This document shows, one piece after another, positions 17,837-26,076 of a DNA stretch of 64,000 nucleotides (position 1 is the stretch's first letter; each line of letters starts with the position of its first letter). The stretch comes from Streptomyces malaysiense. GTDB taxonomy: Bacteria > Actinomycetota > Actinomycetes > Streptomycetales > Streptomycetaceae. Location: NCBI RefSeq assembly GCF_000980885.2, contig NZ_LBDA02000038.1:36011-100010 (forward strand), written 5' to 3'. Below the pieces are notes generated by a model, which saw nothing but the letters and a program-made list of their open reading frames with translations, had not been told where the DNA came from and made no database searches. The position numbers and the translations under genes are program-made.

Positions 17837-19098
17837 GGGCGGGGAACCAATCTGGGCTCGGACGGCGCGCTGTCGTAGCGCTCCGCCACGTGGTCGAGCA
17901 TCCCGTAGAGGTCGTCGGAGGAGAGCCGGCCGGCCGTGCGGGAGGTGGGGGTGTTCAAGGGCAGGTTTCCGGTGGACCCCCAGGCCAGCGCGCCGCGTTC
18001 GTCGATGACGCAGGTCGCCGCCGATCTGTTGTCGGGGTGGAGGCAGTAGGGGATGTCGAGCAGTCCGAGCCGGAACGCCTCGGTCAGCGCGGTGCCGATG
18101 TCCGTGTGGAGGTTCAGCACCGCCTCCACGACGGCCCGTGCCTCGGCGAGCGTCTCCTCGTAGTACGCGTCCTCCTCGGCGGTCCGGGGGCTCGCCGGTC
18201 CCCGCGCGGCGGCCGCGGCGAGCCGCAGCGCGGACAGGTTCTCCGAGACGCTCGGGATCTGCCACGCCTCGGAGACCGTCTTGACGATCAGCCGCTCGCA
18301 GCCCGCGTCCCGGGCGAGCCGGGCGCTGTCCTCGATGAGCGCGCCGGCGCCCGCCGGGGTGCGCGGGAACAGGCCCATGTACGTGTACAGGACCACGTGC
18401 CAGGTGACGTCCCCCAGCAGCTCGGACGCGAGGGTGCGCAGCGCCCGCAGCGCCCCGCGGTCCTGCGCCGCGAGGGTGCCCTGCGCGTAGCTGAAGGACA
18501 TGTGGCGCAGCCCGTGGGCATGGAAGAAGCAGCCCTCCAGCACCGCCGTCGCCACCAGGAGCGACGGCGGGCAGAGCTGGCCGAGCAGGCAGCCGCCGAA
18601 GCTCTCGATGTGCCCGTGCTCGGTCTCCCCCGCCAGCAGCAGGCAGCTCTCCGACCAGGCGCGCACCGCGTCCGCGAGCGGAAGCCTGCTGTAGGGCAGG
18701 CAGTAGGAGACGGGACCGCCCTCGGTCGCGTCCAGACCGACCTCGACCAGCCGGCGGAAGACGGCCAGCGGCAGCGCGGTGCCGTGCCGGACCTGCACGG
18801 GGAACTCCGGGTTGTGCAGGCCGGCCAGCATGTGCCGGGTGGCGGCCGCGGGGTGGGAGACGAGCGGATAGCCGTTCAGCTCCTCGTCCGCGGCCAGCCG
18901 CTCCAGCGGCGTGGTGTGGTCGCCGACCCGGGTGTAGCTGTCGATGGTGATCGTCCCGACCACGGGGAAGTCCAGGGCGGCCACCTCGCGCAGCCCGGCC
19001 GCCATCGCGCCGATCCTGCCGAAGCCCATGCGGGGCTGCACGACCAGGGTGCGGTCGGCCCGGCGGCCGGCCACGAACCGGTCGAGGTGGCCGCTCAC
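17833..19098 (-). CDS. Glutamate mutase-like large (epsilon) subunit
   Basis: Catalytic TIM-barrel subunit of a B12-dependent glutamate/methylaspartate mutase-type enzyme. In 421 residues it keeps what look like the substrate arginine claw of MutE: Arg23 in VVQPRMG, Arg57 in TIDSYTRVGDH and Arg104 in VQVRHGT. It also has Glu126, Tyr132 and Tyr136 in TEGGPVSYCLPYSR, so a dicarboxylic amino acid close to glutamate is the likely substrate. It is about 60 residues shorter than clostridial MutE. The GTG at 19098 overlaps the PP-loop gene stop. Its cobalamin partner is encoded three genes upstream, an unusual separation. Comparable subunits make 3-methylaspartate for friulimicin and vicenistatin, and serve nikkomycin pathways. 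Confidence 0.87.
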   Translation of the reverse strand: MSGHLDRFVAGRRADRTLVVQPRMGFGRIGAMAAGLREVAALDFPVVGTITIDSYTRVGDHTTPLERLAADEELNGYPLVSHPAAATRHMLAGLHNPEFPVQVRHGTALPLAVFRRLVEVGLDATEGGPVSYCLPYSRLPLADAVRAWSESCLLLAGETEHGHIESFGGCLLGQLCPPSLLVATAVLEGCFFHAHGLRHMSFSYAQGTLAAQDRGALRALRTLASELLGDVTWHVVLYTYMGLFPRTPAGAGALIEDSARLARDAGCERLIVKTVSEAWQIPSVSENLSALRLAAAAARGPASPRTAEEDAYYEETLAEARAVVEAVLNLHTDIGTALTEAFRLGLLDIPYCLHPDNRSAATCVIDERGALAWGSTGNLPLNTPTSRTAGRLSSDDLYGMLDHVAERYDSAPSEPRLVPRP

Positions 19099-20600
19099 CG
19101 CCCTGAGATAAGTTCGGTGGCGGGGGCTCCGCCGACCGGGTCGACGGTGGCCACGTGGTACTTGTGCGGGTCGCCGGCCCGGACGCGGGAGATGATCGTC
19201 CCCGGGGTGCCGAAGTCGACCAGGCCGCTCGCGTAGAGGGTGCGCAGGTGGGTGAGGCCGAGGCCGGAGACGTCCTGGAGCCAGGCCGCGGTCTCGTCGT
19301 CCGCCGCACCGTCCGTGCCGAGCACCGCGTGGATGCGGTCCGCCTCGGCCGCCCTGGCGGGGTGGCAGCGTTCGAGGAAGGCCGCCAGCCGCTCGCCGCG
19401 GTCGGTGAACGGGGAGAACACCATGGCCACGAGCGCCTCTTCGGACAGTCCGAACGCCTCCTGCGCGAACTCGTCCGCGAGCCGCCGCCGGTGGGCCCGC
19501 TTCGCGGCGGTGTCGTAGCGGCCGAGCGCCAGGTCGACGAGGTTCTGCGGCATCTCCTTCTTGTGCATCAGCTCCTCGGCCAGCTCCAGGTACTCGGCCA
19601 GACCCTCGTCGTACGTCCGGCCCTGCACGAACTCGGCCCGCAGTGCACGCAGATGGGCCATCAGTCCGGGGTTGGCGCAGTCGGACTCGCTGAAGCTGAA
19701 GGCGAGTTCGTCGAACTGGAACCCGAGGAAGTCCACGATGAGGTCCCAGTGGTCGTGCACCCGGTAACTCACCAGGTCGTAGACCGAGATGAACTGGGGC
19801 TGCATCGAGCGGTCGCCGGTCGACACCTCGCGTTCGGCGAGTTCGCTCTCGCTGTCGTCGCCGAACAGCTCGCGGAAGTAGGTGTCGCCGATGCCGCGCA
19901 GGGCCAGCAGGATGCCCCTGAAGCCCATCGTGCGGCACTCCTGCACATCCACGCCGGAGGCCTTGGCCAGCCGCATGATCCAGGCGGAGTAGAGGAGTTG
20001 CTCGCGCCGGGAGTCGCCGGTCATCACCACGTCGACACCGCCGTCGAACCAGGCGGCGCGGCCGTAGAAGTCGGCGACGGCCAGGTTGCAGCTGTTGCAG
20101 AAGGTCGGCCGGCCGTCGCCGGCGGCGCGGTGGCCGTTCATCAGGACGTCGACGCGGTTGATGGCGACCAGGTGCTCGGGCAGCGGCAGGTCGACGTGGA
20201 AGGGGCGGACCAGCGTGTGGTCGACGGTGAGCAGCTCCGCCCGGTCGTCGTCGAGCAGGCCGAGCGCCCGGTAGACGCGGTCGATGTTCTCCATGACGGC
20301 CCGGGGCACGCCGGCGTGCCGCATGTTGGCGACGCGCAGCGTGAAGGTGCGGCCGAAGTTCAGCGCGAGGTGCAGCTGCACCGCGCGCACGAACGCGACG
20401 ACGTACGTGCTGTCCTTGCCGCCGCCGTAGGCCACCATGACCTTGTAGTCGGGCAGCGCGTCGATGCCGCCAGCGGCCTCCACGAGCCGCTCCCCGGTCG
20501 CCTTCACGCCGTCGAGCTCCACGTCGCTGAGGAAACCGGTCAGCTGGGCGTGCAGCGTCGGGTACCGCTCGTTCGCGGGTTCCCCCGTGTGCTGGTTCAT
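19095..20600 (-). CDS. PP-loop (N-type ATP pyrophosphatase) enzyme
   Basis: A 501-residue adenylating enzyme with the PP-loop AYGGGKDST at residues about 57-65 (a variant of SGGKDS), followed by a HUP-like domain. FCNSCN near residue 170 is a possible Cys-pair metal or sulfur site. A long helical C-terminal half (LVDLALGRYDTAAKRAHRRR and onward) ends in a small domain with GTPGTIISRVRAGDPHKYHV. PP-loop ATPases adenylate a carbonyl or carboxylate oxygen for attack by ammonia or sulfide; which applies here is not visible. I do not recognise a characterised homologue of this length. Both ends overlap neighbouring genes by 4 bp. Confidence 0.8.
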   Translation of the reverse strand: MNQHTGEPANERYPTLHAQLTGFLSDVELDGVKATGERLVEAAGGIDALPDYKVMVAYGGGKDSTYVVAFVRAVQLHLALNFGRTFTLRVANMRHAGVPRAVMENIDRVYRALGLLDDDRAELLTVDHTLVRPFHVDLPLPEHLVAINRVDVLMNGHRAAGDGRPTFCNSCNLAVADFYGRAAWFDGGVDVVMTGDSRREQLLYSAWIMRLAKASGVDVQECRTMGFRGILLALRGIGDTYFRELFGDDSESELAEREVSTGDRSMQPQFISVYDLVSYRVHDHWDLIVDFLGFQFDELAFSFSESDCANPGLMAHLRALRAEFVQGRTYDEGLAEYLELAEELMHKKEMPQNLVDLALGRYDTAAKRAHRRRLADEFAQEAFGLSEEALVAMVFSPFTDRGERLAAFLERCHPARAAEADRIHAVLGTDGAADDETAAWLQDVSGLGLTHLRTLYASGLVDFGTPGTIISRVRAGDPHKYHVATVDPVGGAPATELISGR

Positions 20601-21838
20601 ATCCGCGTGGCCTCGAATTCGAAGGTGTCGATGATGCGGTGGATGTCGGCCTCCACCTGGGCCTCGTCGTCGTCCAGGAGGATGAAGCGGCCGCTGTGCA
20701 GGGCGTCGTAGGAGCCGCCCGGCTGGAGCACCTCGCCGACCGGCGGGAGCAGTTCGCGCCAGATCGAGGGCACGTTCGGGCGCGGGGAGACGGCCTTGGT
20801 GACGCGTGCGGGCAGCTCCGCCGGCTTCGGCACGCACAGCCAGCCACCGGACGGGTCACCGGACTTGGTGGTGATCCCGGTGGTGGACTCGCCGCCCACG
20901 GCACGCAGCCAGACCTCGAAGAGGTTGACCCCGAAGAGCTTGTTCAGCAGGTGCGGCACCTCGCTGCCGCCCACCCGGCCGCCGATCTCCAGGAACACGA
21001 GTTCGTCGGCGGGCGTGACGAAGACCTCCAGGTGGAAGGGGGTGGTGCGGATACCGAGGGCCAGGACGCACTCCCGGCTGAACGCCTCGATGCGGTCCCG
21101 CAGTTCACTGTTCTGGACCACGACCGAGCCGAGCGGGGCACCGAGCCCGAAGGCCAGGCAGTCGTTCACGTAGCGGGAGACGACCTGGAAGGGGATCTCC
21201 GCGTTGTCGTCCGCGTAGCCGTCGATGTGGAAGATGCGCCCGGTGACGAATTCCTCGATCTCGTACCGGGACAGGTCCAGGGTGGGCAGCAGCGCGGTGA
21301 GCTGCCGCTCGTCCTCGACGCGGTGCACGCCGATGCTCGCGGCGCCGTCGACCGGCTTGAGGATCACCGGGTAGCCGGCGGACCGCGCGAACTCGACGGC
21401 GGACTCCGGGGCCTCGCAGCTGTCGAAGCGCGGGATCCGGACGCCCTTGAGGGCGAGGATCTCCTTCATCCGCACCTTGTCGCGGTAGACCGCCACCTCG
21501 TCCGGGGTCGGACCGGGGATGCCGAGGTCCCGGCGGACCCGCGCGGCGATCTCCAGGGTGAACTCGGACAGCGCGACGAGCTGGTCCACCGGGCCGACCC
21601 GGCGGATGATCTCGGCGACCGCGTCGCGCAGCGCCTCGAAGTCGTTGACGTCCTCGACCTGGACCTGGGCGGCGATCTTCGCGGGATCGGCGAGCACGCC
21701 CTGGGCTCCGAGCGGGTCCACCACGTAGCTGACCCGGTGGGCGTCGTGGTCGATGAACTCCTCGTAGCGCGTGAGTTCGTTGTCCCAGCGCACGCCGTCG
21801 GAGAAGCGCGGCCAGCGGTTGACGATGACGATGTGCAT
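20597..21838 (-). CDS. ATP-grasp ligase 1
   Basis: A 413-residue ATP-grasp enzyme with a Rossmann-like N-domain (MHIVIVNRWPRFSDGVRWD). The central ATP domain starts at VRMKEILALKGVRIPRFDSC, with nucleotide-binding VILKPVDGAASIGVHRV, EIEEFVTGRIFHIDGY, and the metal-binding HLEVFVTPADELVFLEIGGR. This resembles L-amino-acid/carnosine-synthase-like ligases. The start abuts the GlmS stop with no spacer (TGA-ATG), and its stop overlaps the PP-loop gene. It probably forms an amide between two amino acids in the pathway; the order relative to ATP-grasp 2 is unknown. Confidence 0.88.
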   Translation of the reverse strand: MHIVIVNRWPRFSDGVRWDNELTRYEEFIDHDAHRVSYVVDPLGAQGVLADPAKIAAQVQVEDVNDFEALRDAVAEIIRRVGPVDQLVALSEFTLEIAARVRRDLGIPGPTPDEVAVYRDKVRMKEILALKGVRIPRFDSCEAPESAVEFARSAGYPVILKPVDGAASIGVHRVEDERQLTALLPTLDLSRYEIEEFVTGRIFHIDGYADDNAEIPFQVVSRYVNDCLAFGLGAPLGSVVVQNSELRDRIEAFSRECVLALGIRTTPFHLEVFVTPADELVFLEIGGRVGGSEVPHLLNKLFGVNLFEVWLRAVGGESTTGITTKSGDPSGGWLCVPKPAELPARVTKAVSPRPNVPSIWRELLPPVGEVLQPGGSYDALHSGRFILLDDDEAQVEADIHRIIDTFEFEATRI

Positions 21839-22327
21839 TCAGACTGCTCCTGCGATCACGAGTTCCGGGTTGTCCCACGGCGGTACGGGGGCGGACGGCG
21901 GCTGCCAGGCGGCGAAGCCGTGCTGCTTGCCGCGGTGGAGGAAGTCCCGGAAGCGGGGCACGGCTTCCTCGCCGGTGAACACGTCCGTCCAGCCCTGGGC
22001 GATCAGATCGCCGCGCACCCGGTCGTTGTCCGACTCCGAGGTGGTCAGCTTTCCGCCCACGACACAGGGCAGTTCGACGCCCCGGATCCGGAGCTCGGTC
22101 ATCAGCACCCGGGCGCCGTGGTGGCCGTGCCCGTTGATGCTGGAGACCACGAGCAGGTCGGGGCGGTGCTCCTCGATGCCGCGCAGCACCTGGGCCACGG
22201 GGGTGCAGCTGCCGAGGTTGCGTACCAGGCCGCCGTGCTCCTCCAGGAGCTTCTGCAGATAGACCAGGTTCCAGATGTGGGAATCGGACTCGACGGTGCT
22301 CACGATGCACCGGAAGGACGTACTCAA
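21839..22327 (-). CDS. Glutamate mutase-like small (sigma) subunit, B12-binding
   Basis: Adenosylcobalamin-binding subunit of 162 residues that would pair with the large subunit at 17833. The DxHxxG signature appears as ESDSHIWN (Asp15, His17, with Asn20 where Gly is usual), so the cobalt-ligating His is retained. VVSSINGHGHHG supplies the SxL region and CVVGGKL the GG motif. After the flavodoxin-like domain there is an extra C-terminal tail of about 30 residues (GKQHGFAAWQPPSAPVPPWD) absent from clostridial MutS. It overlaps the MFS stop by 4 bp. The changed glycine is a point to test. Confidence 0.85.
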   Translation of the reverse strand: MSTSFRCIVSTVESDSHIWNLVYLQKLLEEHGGLVRNLGSCTPVAQVLRGIEEHRPDLLVVSSINGHGHHGARVLMTELRIRGVELPCVVGGKLTTSESDNDRVRGDLIAQGWTDVFTGEEAVPRFRDFLHRGKQHGFAAWQPPSAPVPPWDNPELVIAGAV

Positions 22328-23565
22328 GACTGCACTCCTACGGGAAGTCGTTCACGGTCCGTGAGCGTCCGGCGGAAGCTGCGCATGGTCAGGGGCAGGA
22401 GGACGGCGCCGAAGGCGCTGAGCAGGACGGCGAGCACGCCCACGAGCCGCTGCGGCCCGTACGTCGCCCCGACGCTGCCGACCAGCAGTCCCGCGATGGG
22501 ATAGGACAGCAGGTTGAGCAGGTAGAAGGGCCCCATCACCTTCCCGAGGTGCTCCTTGGGGATCACCTTCACCCGCTGGGTGCGGTTGAAGACGTTGTAG
22601 TACGCCGTCCCCGTGAGCACCGCGACGAACAGCACGGCGTAGACCGGGAACGAGCCGGCGATGCCGATCAGCAGCAGCGCGGCGCACAGCACCGCGAAGC
22701 CGAGCGCGCCGAGCAGCGGGACCTCGAACCGCTTGAGGACGAGCGGGATCAGCAGCAGGTTGACCAGTCCGACGACGCCGACGCAGGTGTTGAGCAGCGC
22801 GAACGACCAGTCGGGCGCGGCGAAGACACCGGTCACCAGCGCCGCGTTGGCGCTGAGCACCGAGGCGACCACGAGGTTGATGCCGAAGTTGAGGATGCCG
22901 AGCAGCAGGACGGGGCGGTTGCCGGCCATCAGCTTCCAGCCCAGGCCCAGTTCGCGCATGGTGCCCCGCGCGGTGGCCGGTTCGGCCGGCCGCTCGCCGC
23001 GGGGCAGCGGCAGCCAGCAGGCGGCGGCGAGGGCGAACACGGAGGCGGCCACGGCCAGCAGCCACACCTTGCCGATCAGCGCGGCGGCGAGCGTCGCGAG
23101 CGCCGGGCCGAGGGCCATCGCGAGCAGTTCCATGTTCTGCACCAGCGCCTGGGTGCGCGCCATGGCCTCGCCCGCCGCCAGCTGGGGCACCATCTTCTCG
23201 ACGGACATCCGGGTCGGCGCGACCAGCACCGAGAGGACCGCGCCGCTGGTCATCAGGGCGGGCGTGGTCCAGCCGGGCCGGGTCAGCAGGACCGCCACGA
23301 CCACGGCGAGCACCAGGGCGCGGGAGCCGGTCACGACGGAGAACAGCCGGGCGCCGCCGTCCCGGTCGGCGATGAGACCGGCGAAGGGGTAGGCGATCAG
23401 GCCGGGCAGCCACTCCAGCGCGAACGCGAAGCCGAGGGTGGAGACCTGCTTGGTGTCCTGGAAGAGCAGCAGCGGCACCGCGAACATCACGACCTGCTCG
23501 GCCATCAGGCCGAGCAGCACGCCAACGCCGAACAGGCCGCGGCCGGAACGGGGTCGGAGGATCAC
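22324..23565 (-). CDS. MFS exporter (EntS-like)
   Basis: A 413-residue major facilitator protein with about twelve helices, most like the enterobactin-exporter EntS branch used for peptide and siderophore export. Motif A after the second helix reads GLIADRDGGARLF, and helices continue to VGVLAVLLSAFGAVLLPL. The GTG at 23565 overlaps the LLM stop (GTGA) and begins the protein at VILRPRSGRGLFGVG; upstream in-frame codons belong to the LLM shadow. Its position as second gene suggests product export and self-protection. Confidence 0.86.
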   Translation of the reverse strand: MILRPRSGRGLFGVGVLLGLMAEQVVMFAVPLLLFQDTKQVSTLGFAFALEWLPGLIAYPFAGLIADRDGGARLFSVVTGSRALVLAVVVAVLLTRPGWTTPALMTSGAVLSVLVAPTRMSVEKMVPQLAAGEAMARTQALVQNMELLAMALGPALATLAAALIGKVWLLAVAASVFALAAACWLPLPRGERPAEPATARGTMRELGLGWKLMAGNRPVLLLGILNFGINLVVASVLSANAALVTGVFAAPDWSFALLNTCVGVVGLVNLLLIPLVLKRFEVPLLGALGFAVLCAALLLIGIAGSFPVYAVLFVAVLTGTAYYNVFNRTQRVKVIPKEHLGKVMGPFYLLNLLSYPIAGLLVGSVGATYGPQRLVGVLAVLLSAFGAVLLPLTMRSFRRTLTDRERLPVGVQS

Positions 23566-24629
23566 GAACCCGCCGCCGCGTTCCGCTCGTGCTCGCGGAT
23601 CAGCGGGGCGACATGCGTGTAGAAGATCCGCATCTCGTCGCGCGTCGGCCAGCCGGAGAAGATGAACTCGCTGACGCCCGCGGCCTTGTAGGCGAAGAGG
23701 TACTCCGCGACCTCCGCGTAGCTGCCGACGACGCACAGCGCCGGGCCGCCCCGGTAGGCGACGGCGCCGGACCACAGCATGGGCGACAGCCAGTCGTCGC
23801 GGGCCGTGTCGGCGAGCCGGAAGGACGTCTTGACGGCCTCGGAGTCGGACTTGCCGACGAAGTCGCTCACCCAGGCGCGGTGTTGCTCGTCGGGGTCGCG
23901 CATCATGTCCTCGACCGCGGCCAGCGCCTCGGCGCGGGTCTCCCGGGCGAGGACGTGCATCCGGATGCCGACCTCGCAGCCCTGGGACAGCAGCGGCCCG
24001 GTGACGGCCGCGATGCCCTCCGGGGTGTCGCCGTAACGCAGCCAGCAGTCCGCGTACTTGACGGCGGTCTTCTGGGCGACCGCGGAGGCGCCGCTGATGT
24101 AGATGTGCGGGCGACCGCCGCCCTTGTAGCCGAGGCCGAGCTGCGCCTCCTCGATGGTGTAGTGCTCGCCCTTGTGGGTCAGGGGCGTCTCACCGCGCCA
24201 GAAACGGTGGCAGACGTCGAGGAACTCCTCGGATCTGGCGTACCGCTGGTCATGCGCGAGAAAGTCTCCGTAAAAAGCCTGTTCGGCGGGCGATATTCCG
24301 GCCACGAGATTCAGCGCGATACGCCCGTCGGACATCCAGGAGACGGTGTTCACGATCTGGGTGAAGAGCGTCGGGGAAACCAGTCCAGGACGGTAGGCGA
24401 GGATGAACTTGACCCGTTCGGTTTCCCGGACGAGAGCACCGATCATCGGAAGGGGATCGGGCATGTGGTAACTGATTCCCATGAGCAGGGAATCAACCCC
24501 GAGTTCATCCGCCTCACGGGCGAAATCAACTATCCCGTCAAAGTCGAGTTCACCCGCCTGGTACTTGTCCGTGGCTTTCTGCTGGCCACTGTCCAATGGC
24601 GAACACCAGTGCAACTTCAGATCGTTCAT
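23562..24629 (-). CDS. LLM flavin-dependent monooxygenase (SsuD-like)
   Basis: Luciferase-like TIM-barrel monooxygenase of 355 residues, close in layout to alkanesulfonate monooxygenase SsuD. Examples are KLHWCSPLDSGQQ, VKFILAYRPGLVSPTLFTQ, GRIALNLVAGISPAEQAF, YISGASAVAQKTA and a C-terminal EFIFSGWPTRDEMR. It would use FMNH2 and O2, with FMNH2 from the flavin reductase at the other end of the operon. The ATG has a good AGGTGG site. The first third uses noticeably more A/T-ending codons than the rest and than its neighbours, continuous with an AT-richer upstream region. It heads the eight-gene operon. The substrate could be an amine, sulfonate or C-H position. Confidence 0.9.
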   Translation of the reverse strand: MNDLKLHWCSPLDSGQQKATDKYQAGELDFDGIVDFAREADELGVDSLLMGISYHMPDPLPMIGALVRETERVKFILAYRPGLVSPTLFTQIVNTVSWMSDGRIALNLVAGISPAEQAFYGDFLAHDQRYARSEEFLDVCHRFWRGETPLTHKGEHYTIEEAQLGLGYKGGGRPHIYISGASAVAQKTAVKYADCWLRYGDTPEGIAAVTGPLLSQGCEVGIRMHVLARETRAEALAAVEDMMRDPDEQHRAWVSDFVGKSDSEAVKTSFRLADTARDDWLSPMLWSGAVAYRGGPALCVVGSYAEVAEYLFAYKAAGVSEFIFSGWPTRDEMRIFYTHVAPLIREHERNAAAGS

Positions 24630-24814
24630 AGCTACCCACCTGGAAAGACTCGGTCGTGACAGCCGACAGCCAAACAAGGAGAAAAATGAGGAACTGTGAA
24701 ACTCAACTCATGCCACGGTGCAAGATTACAAAGAAGCCGCTTCTCGCACTGCCATACCCCCGCAGGAATGGAGTTTACGGCACCGTCCACGATGCCCCAG
24801 AGTTGCTTCCGACC

Positions 24815-24844
24815 TTGACACGTCTCCTGACGTTACGTCAAGAT
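24815..24844 (+). promoter_or_regulatory. Candidate promoter of the AsnA-like operon
   Basis: TTGACA at 24815-24820 and CAAGAT at 24839-24844 with an 18-base spacer match a vegetative-type Streptomyces promoter. Transcription would start about 24851, giving a leader of roughly 230 bases before the TTG at 25081. The spacer carries the palindrome described next. Confidence 0.5.
24828..24840. promoter_or_regulatory. Palindromic operator TGACGTTACGTCA
   Basis: A perfect 13-base palindrome (six-base arms around a central T) lies inside the -35/-10 spacer and touches the -10 hexamer. A protein bound here would block the promoter, so it reads as a repressor site. The cognate regulator is unknown; the LysR gene at 27586 and an unlinked TetR-type protein are candidates. 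Confidence 0.55.
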
Positions 24845-25080
24845 CACGACGCCGCTTGCGTTGAGAGTAAACCGCCGCCTTTCACTTCGGGGGCGACGGA
24901 CGACCGATCGGACTGTGCTTCATCTCACACGCAAAGTTTGCGGCTGGCTTGCGTTCGCTTACGAAATAGGTCAGAGCAAAGGCAAATGATTTCTCAACGT
25001 TGGTCCAGCCCGAGGTGAGCGGAATGATTCGCCCCGGATCGGCCGGCCGACGCGACCGACGGACATGAAAGGTTACGAGG

Positions 25081-26076
25081 TTGTCCCAGGAGACGGGTAG
25101 GGTCCAACTGCCCACCCCACGCGCCCACCTGACGTCGGACAGGACCCGCGCCACCTTGGCCGTGCAGAGCAAGTTCCTCGCCGGTGCCCGCGAGTTCCTG
25201 GTCGGCGAGGGCTTCCAGGAGCTGCTGCCGCCCACGATCGGACCGGTCACCGACCCCGGCGCCCGCGGTGCCAAGCAGGTCGACATCGACTATTACGGGC
25301 ACCGCTACAAGCTGATGACCAGCGGGATCCTGTACAAGCAGGCTTCCCTTCTCAGCTTCGACAAGATCTTCCATGTGGCCCCGAACGTGCGGCTCGAACC
25401 GCTGGAGACCGCGGTCACCCACCGCCACCTGGTGGAGTTCCACCAGCTCGACGTGGAGATCGGCGAGGGCTCCCGCGAGGACGCCCTGGACATCGCCGAG
25501 CGGCTGACGAAGTACGTGGTGGAGTACGTCCTCGTACACGCCCAGTCTGAACTGGCGCTGCTCGGACGTGACTTGGAGGTCTTCAAGCAGATCCTCGCCG
25601 GCCCCTACGGCAGGCGCGCCCACGCCGAGGTCGTCGCGGACCTCCGGGCCCGCGGACACGCGCAGGAGGCCGGCGCGGAGGTCGACTGGGAGGGCGAGGA
25701 GATCATCTCCCGGGCCGCCACCCACCCCTTCTTCATCACCGACTACCCCAAGGGCTCCCGCGGCTTCTACGACAAGGAGAGCGCGACGGAGCCGGGGGTG
25801 CTGCGCAACTTCGACCTCGTCTTCCCGGGCGGCTTCGGCGAGATGATGAGCGGAAGCGAACGCGAATCCGACTATCGCAACCTCGTCATGCGCATCCGGG
25901 AAACCGGTGAGAACCCCGCGAAGTATGACTGGTACTTGACGCTCGCCCGCGAGGGGCTCCCGTCCAGCGCCGGTTTCGGCCTCGGCGTGGAGCGCTTCAC
26001 CCGGTTCCTGTGCGGCCTGGACGCGGCCTGGCAGGCGTCGGGCTACCCGAAGCTCCCGGGGGACCCGCGGCCATGA
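25081..26076 (+). CDS. Archaeal-type asparagine synthetase-like class II ligase
   Basis: A 331-residue class II aminoacyl-tRNA-synthetase-type catalytic core with no anticodon-binding domain. It is very similar in plan to the archaeal asparagine synthetase related to AsnRS, which makes Asn from Asp, ATP and ammonia. Motif 2 is FHVAPNVRLEP with Arg104 and Glu106, substrate-pocket FHQLDVEIGEG follows, then LRNFDLVFPGGFGEMMSGSE and motif 3 GFGLGVERFTRF with Arg305. Residues about 170-205 differ from AsnRS. The only available start is TTG (an in-frame stop sits at 25066), with ACGAGG immediately before it. The ATGA overlap couples it to the next gene. Inference: amidates 3-methylaspartate or a similar acid. 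Confidence 0.83.
   Translation: MSQETGRVQLPTPRAHLTSDRTRATLAVQSKFLAGAREFLVGEGFQELLPPTIGPVTDPGARGAKQVDIDYYGHRYKLMTSGILYKQASLLSFDKIFHVAPNVRLEPLETAVTHRHLVEFHQLDVEIGEGSREDALDIAERLTKYVVEYVLVHAQSELALLGRDLEVFKQILAGPYGRRAHAEVVADLRARGHAQEAGAEVDWEGEEIISRAATHPFFITDYPKGSRGFYDKESATEPGVLRNFDLVFPGGFGEMMSGSERESDYRNLVMRIRETGENPAKYDWYLTLAREGLPSSAGFGLGVERFTRFLCGLDAAWQASGYPKLPGDPRP

Larger units (their letters stand above)
24630..25080. promoter_or_regulatory. Divergent control region of the biosynthetic locus
   Basis: A 451-base region between two divergent operons, distinctly poorer in GC than the genes around it. It contains a rightward promoter candidate with an embedded palindrome (separate entries), the ribosome site of the LLM gene (AGGTGG at about 24636-24641), and probably a leftward promoter between 24680 and 24760 that I could not pin down. 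A 120-codon rightward frame across 24661-25018 has no protein-like composition and is rejected. Confidence 0.6.

Noticed and set aside
24661..25018. 120-codon rightward open frame in the divergent control region
   Set aside because: Low-GC composition with no third-position bias, no ribosome site, and it spans promoter elements.
25081..26076. Functional asparaginyl-tRNA synthetase
   Set aside because: There is no anticodon-binding domain and the length and motif spacing match archaeal asparagine synthetase.
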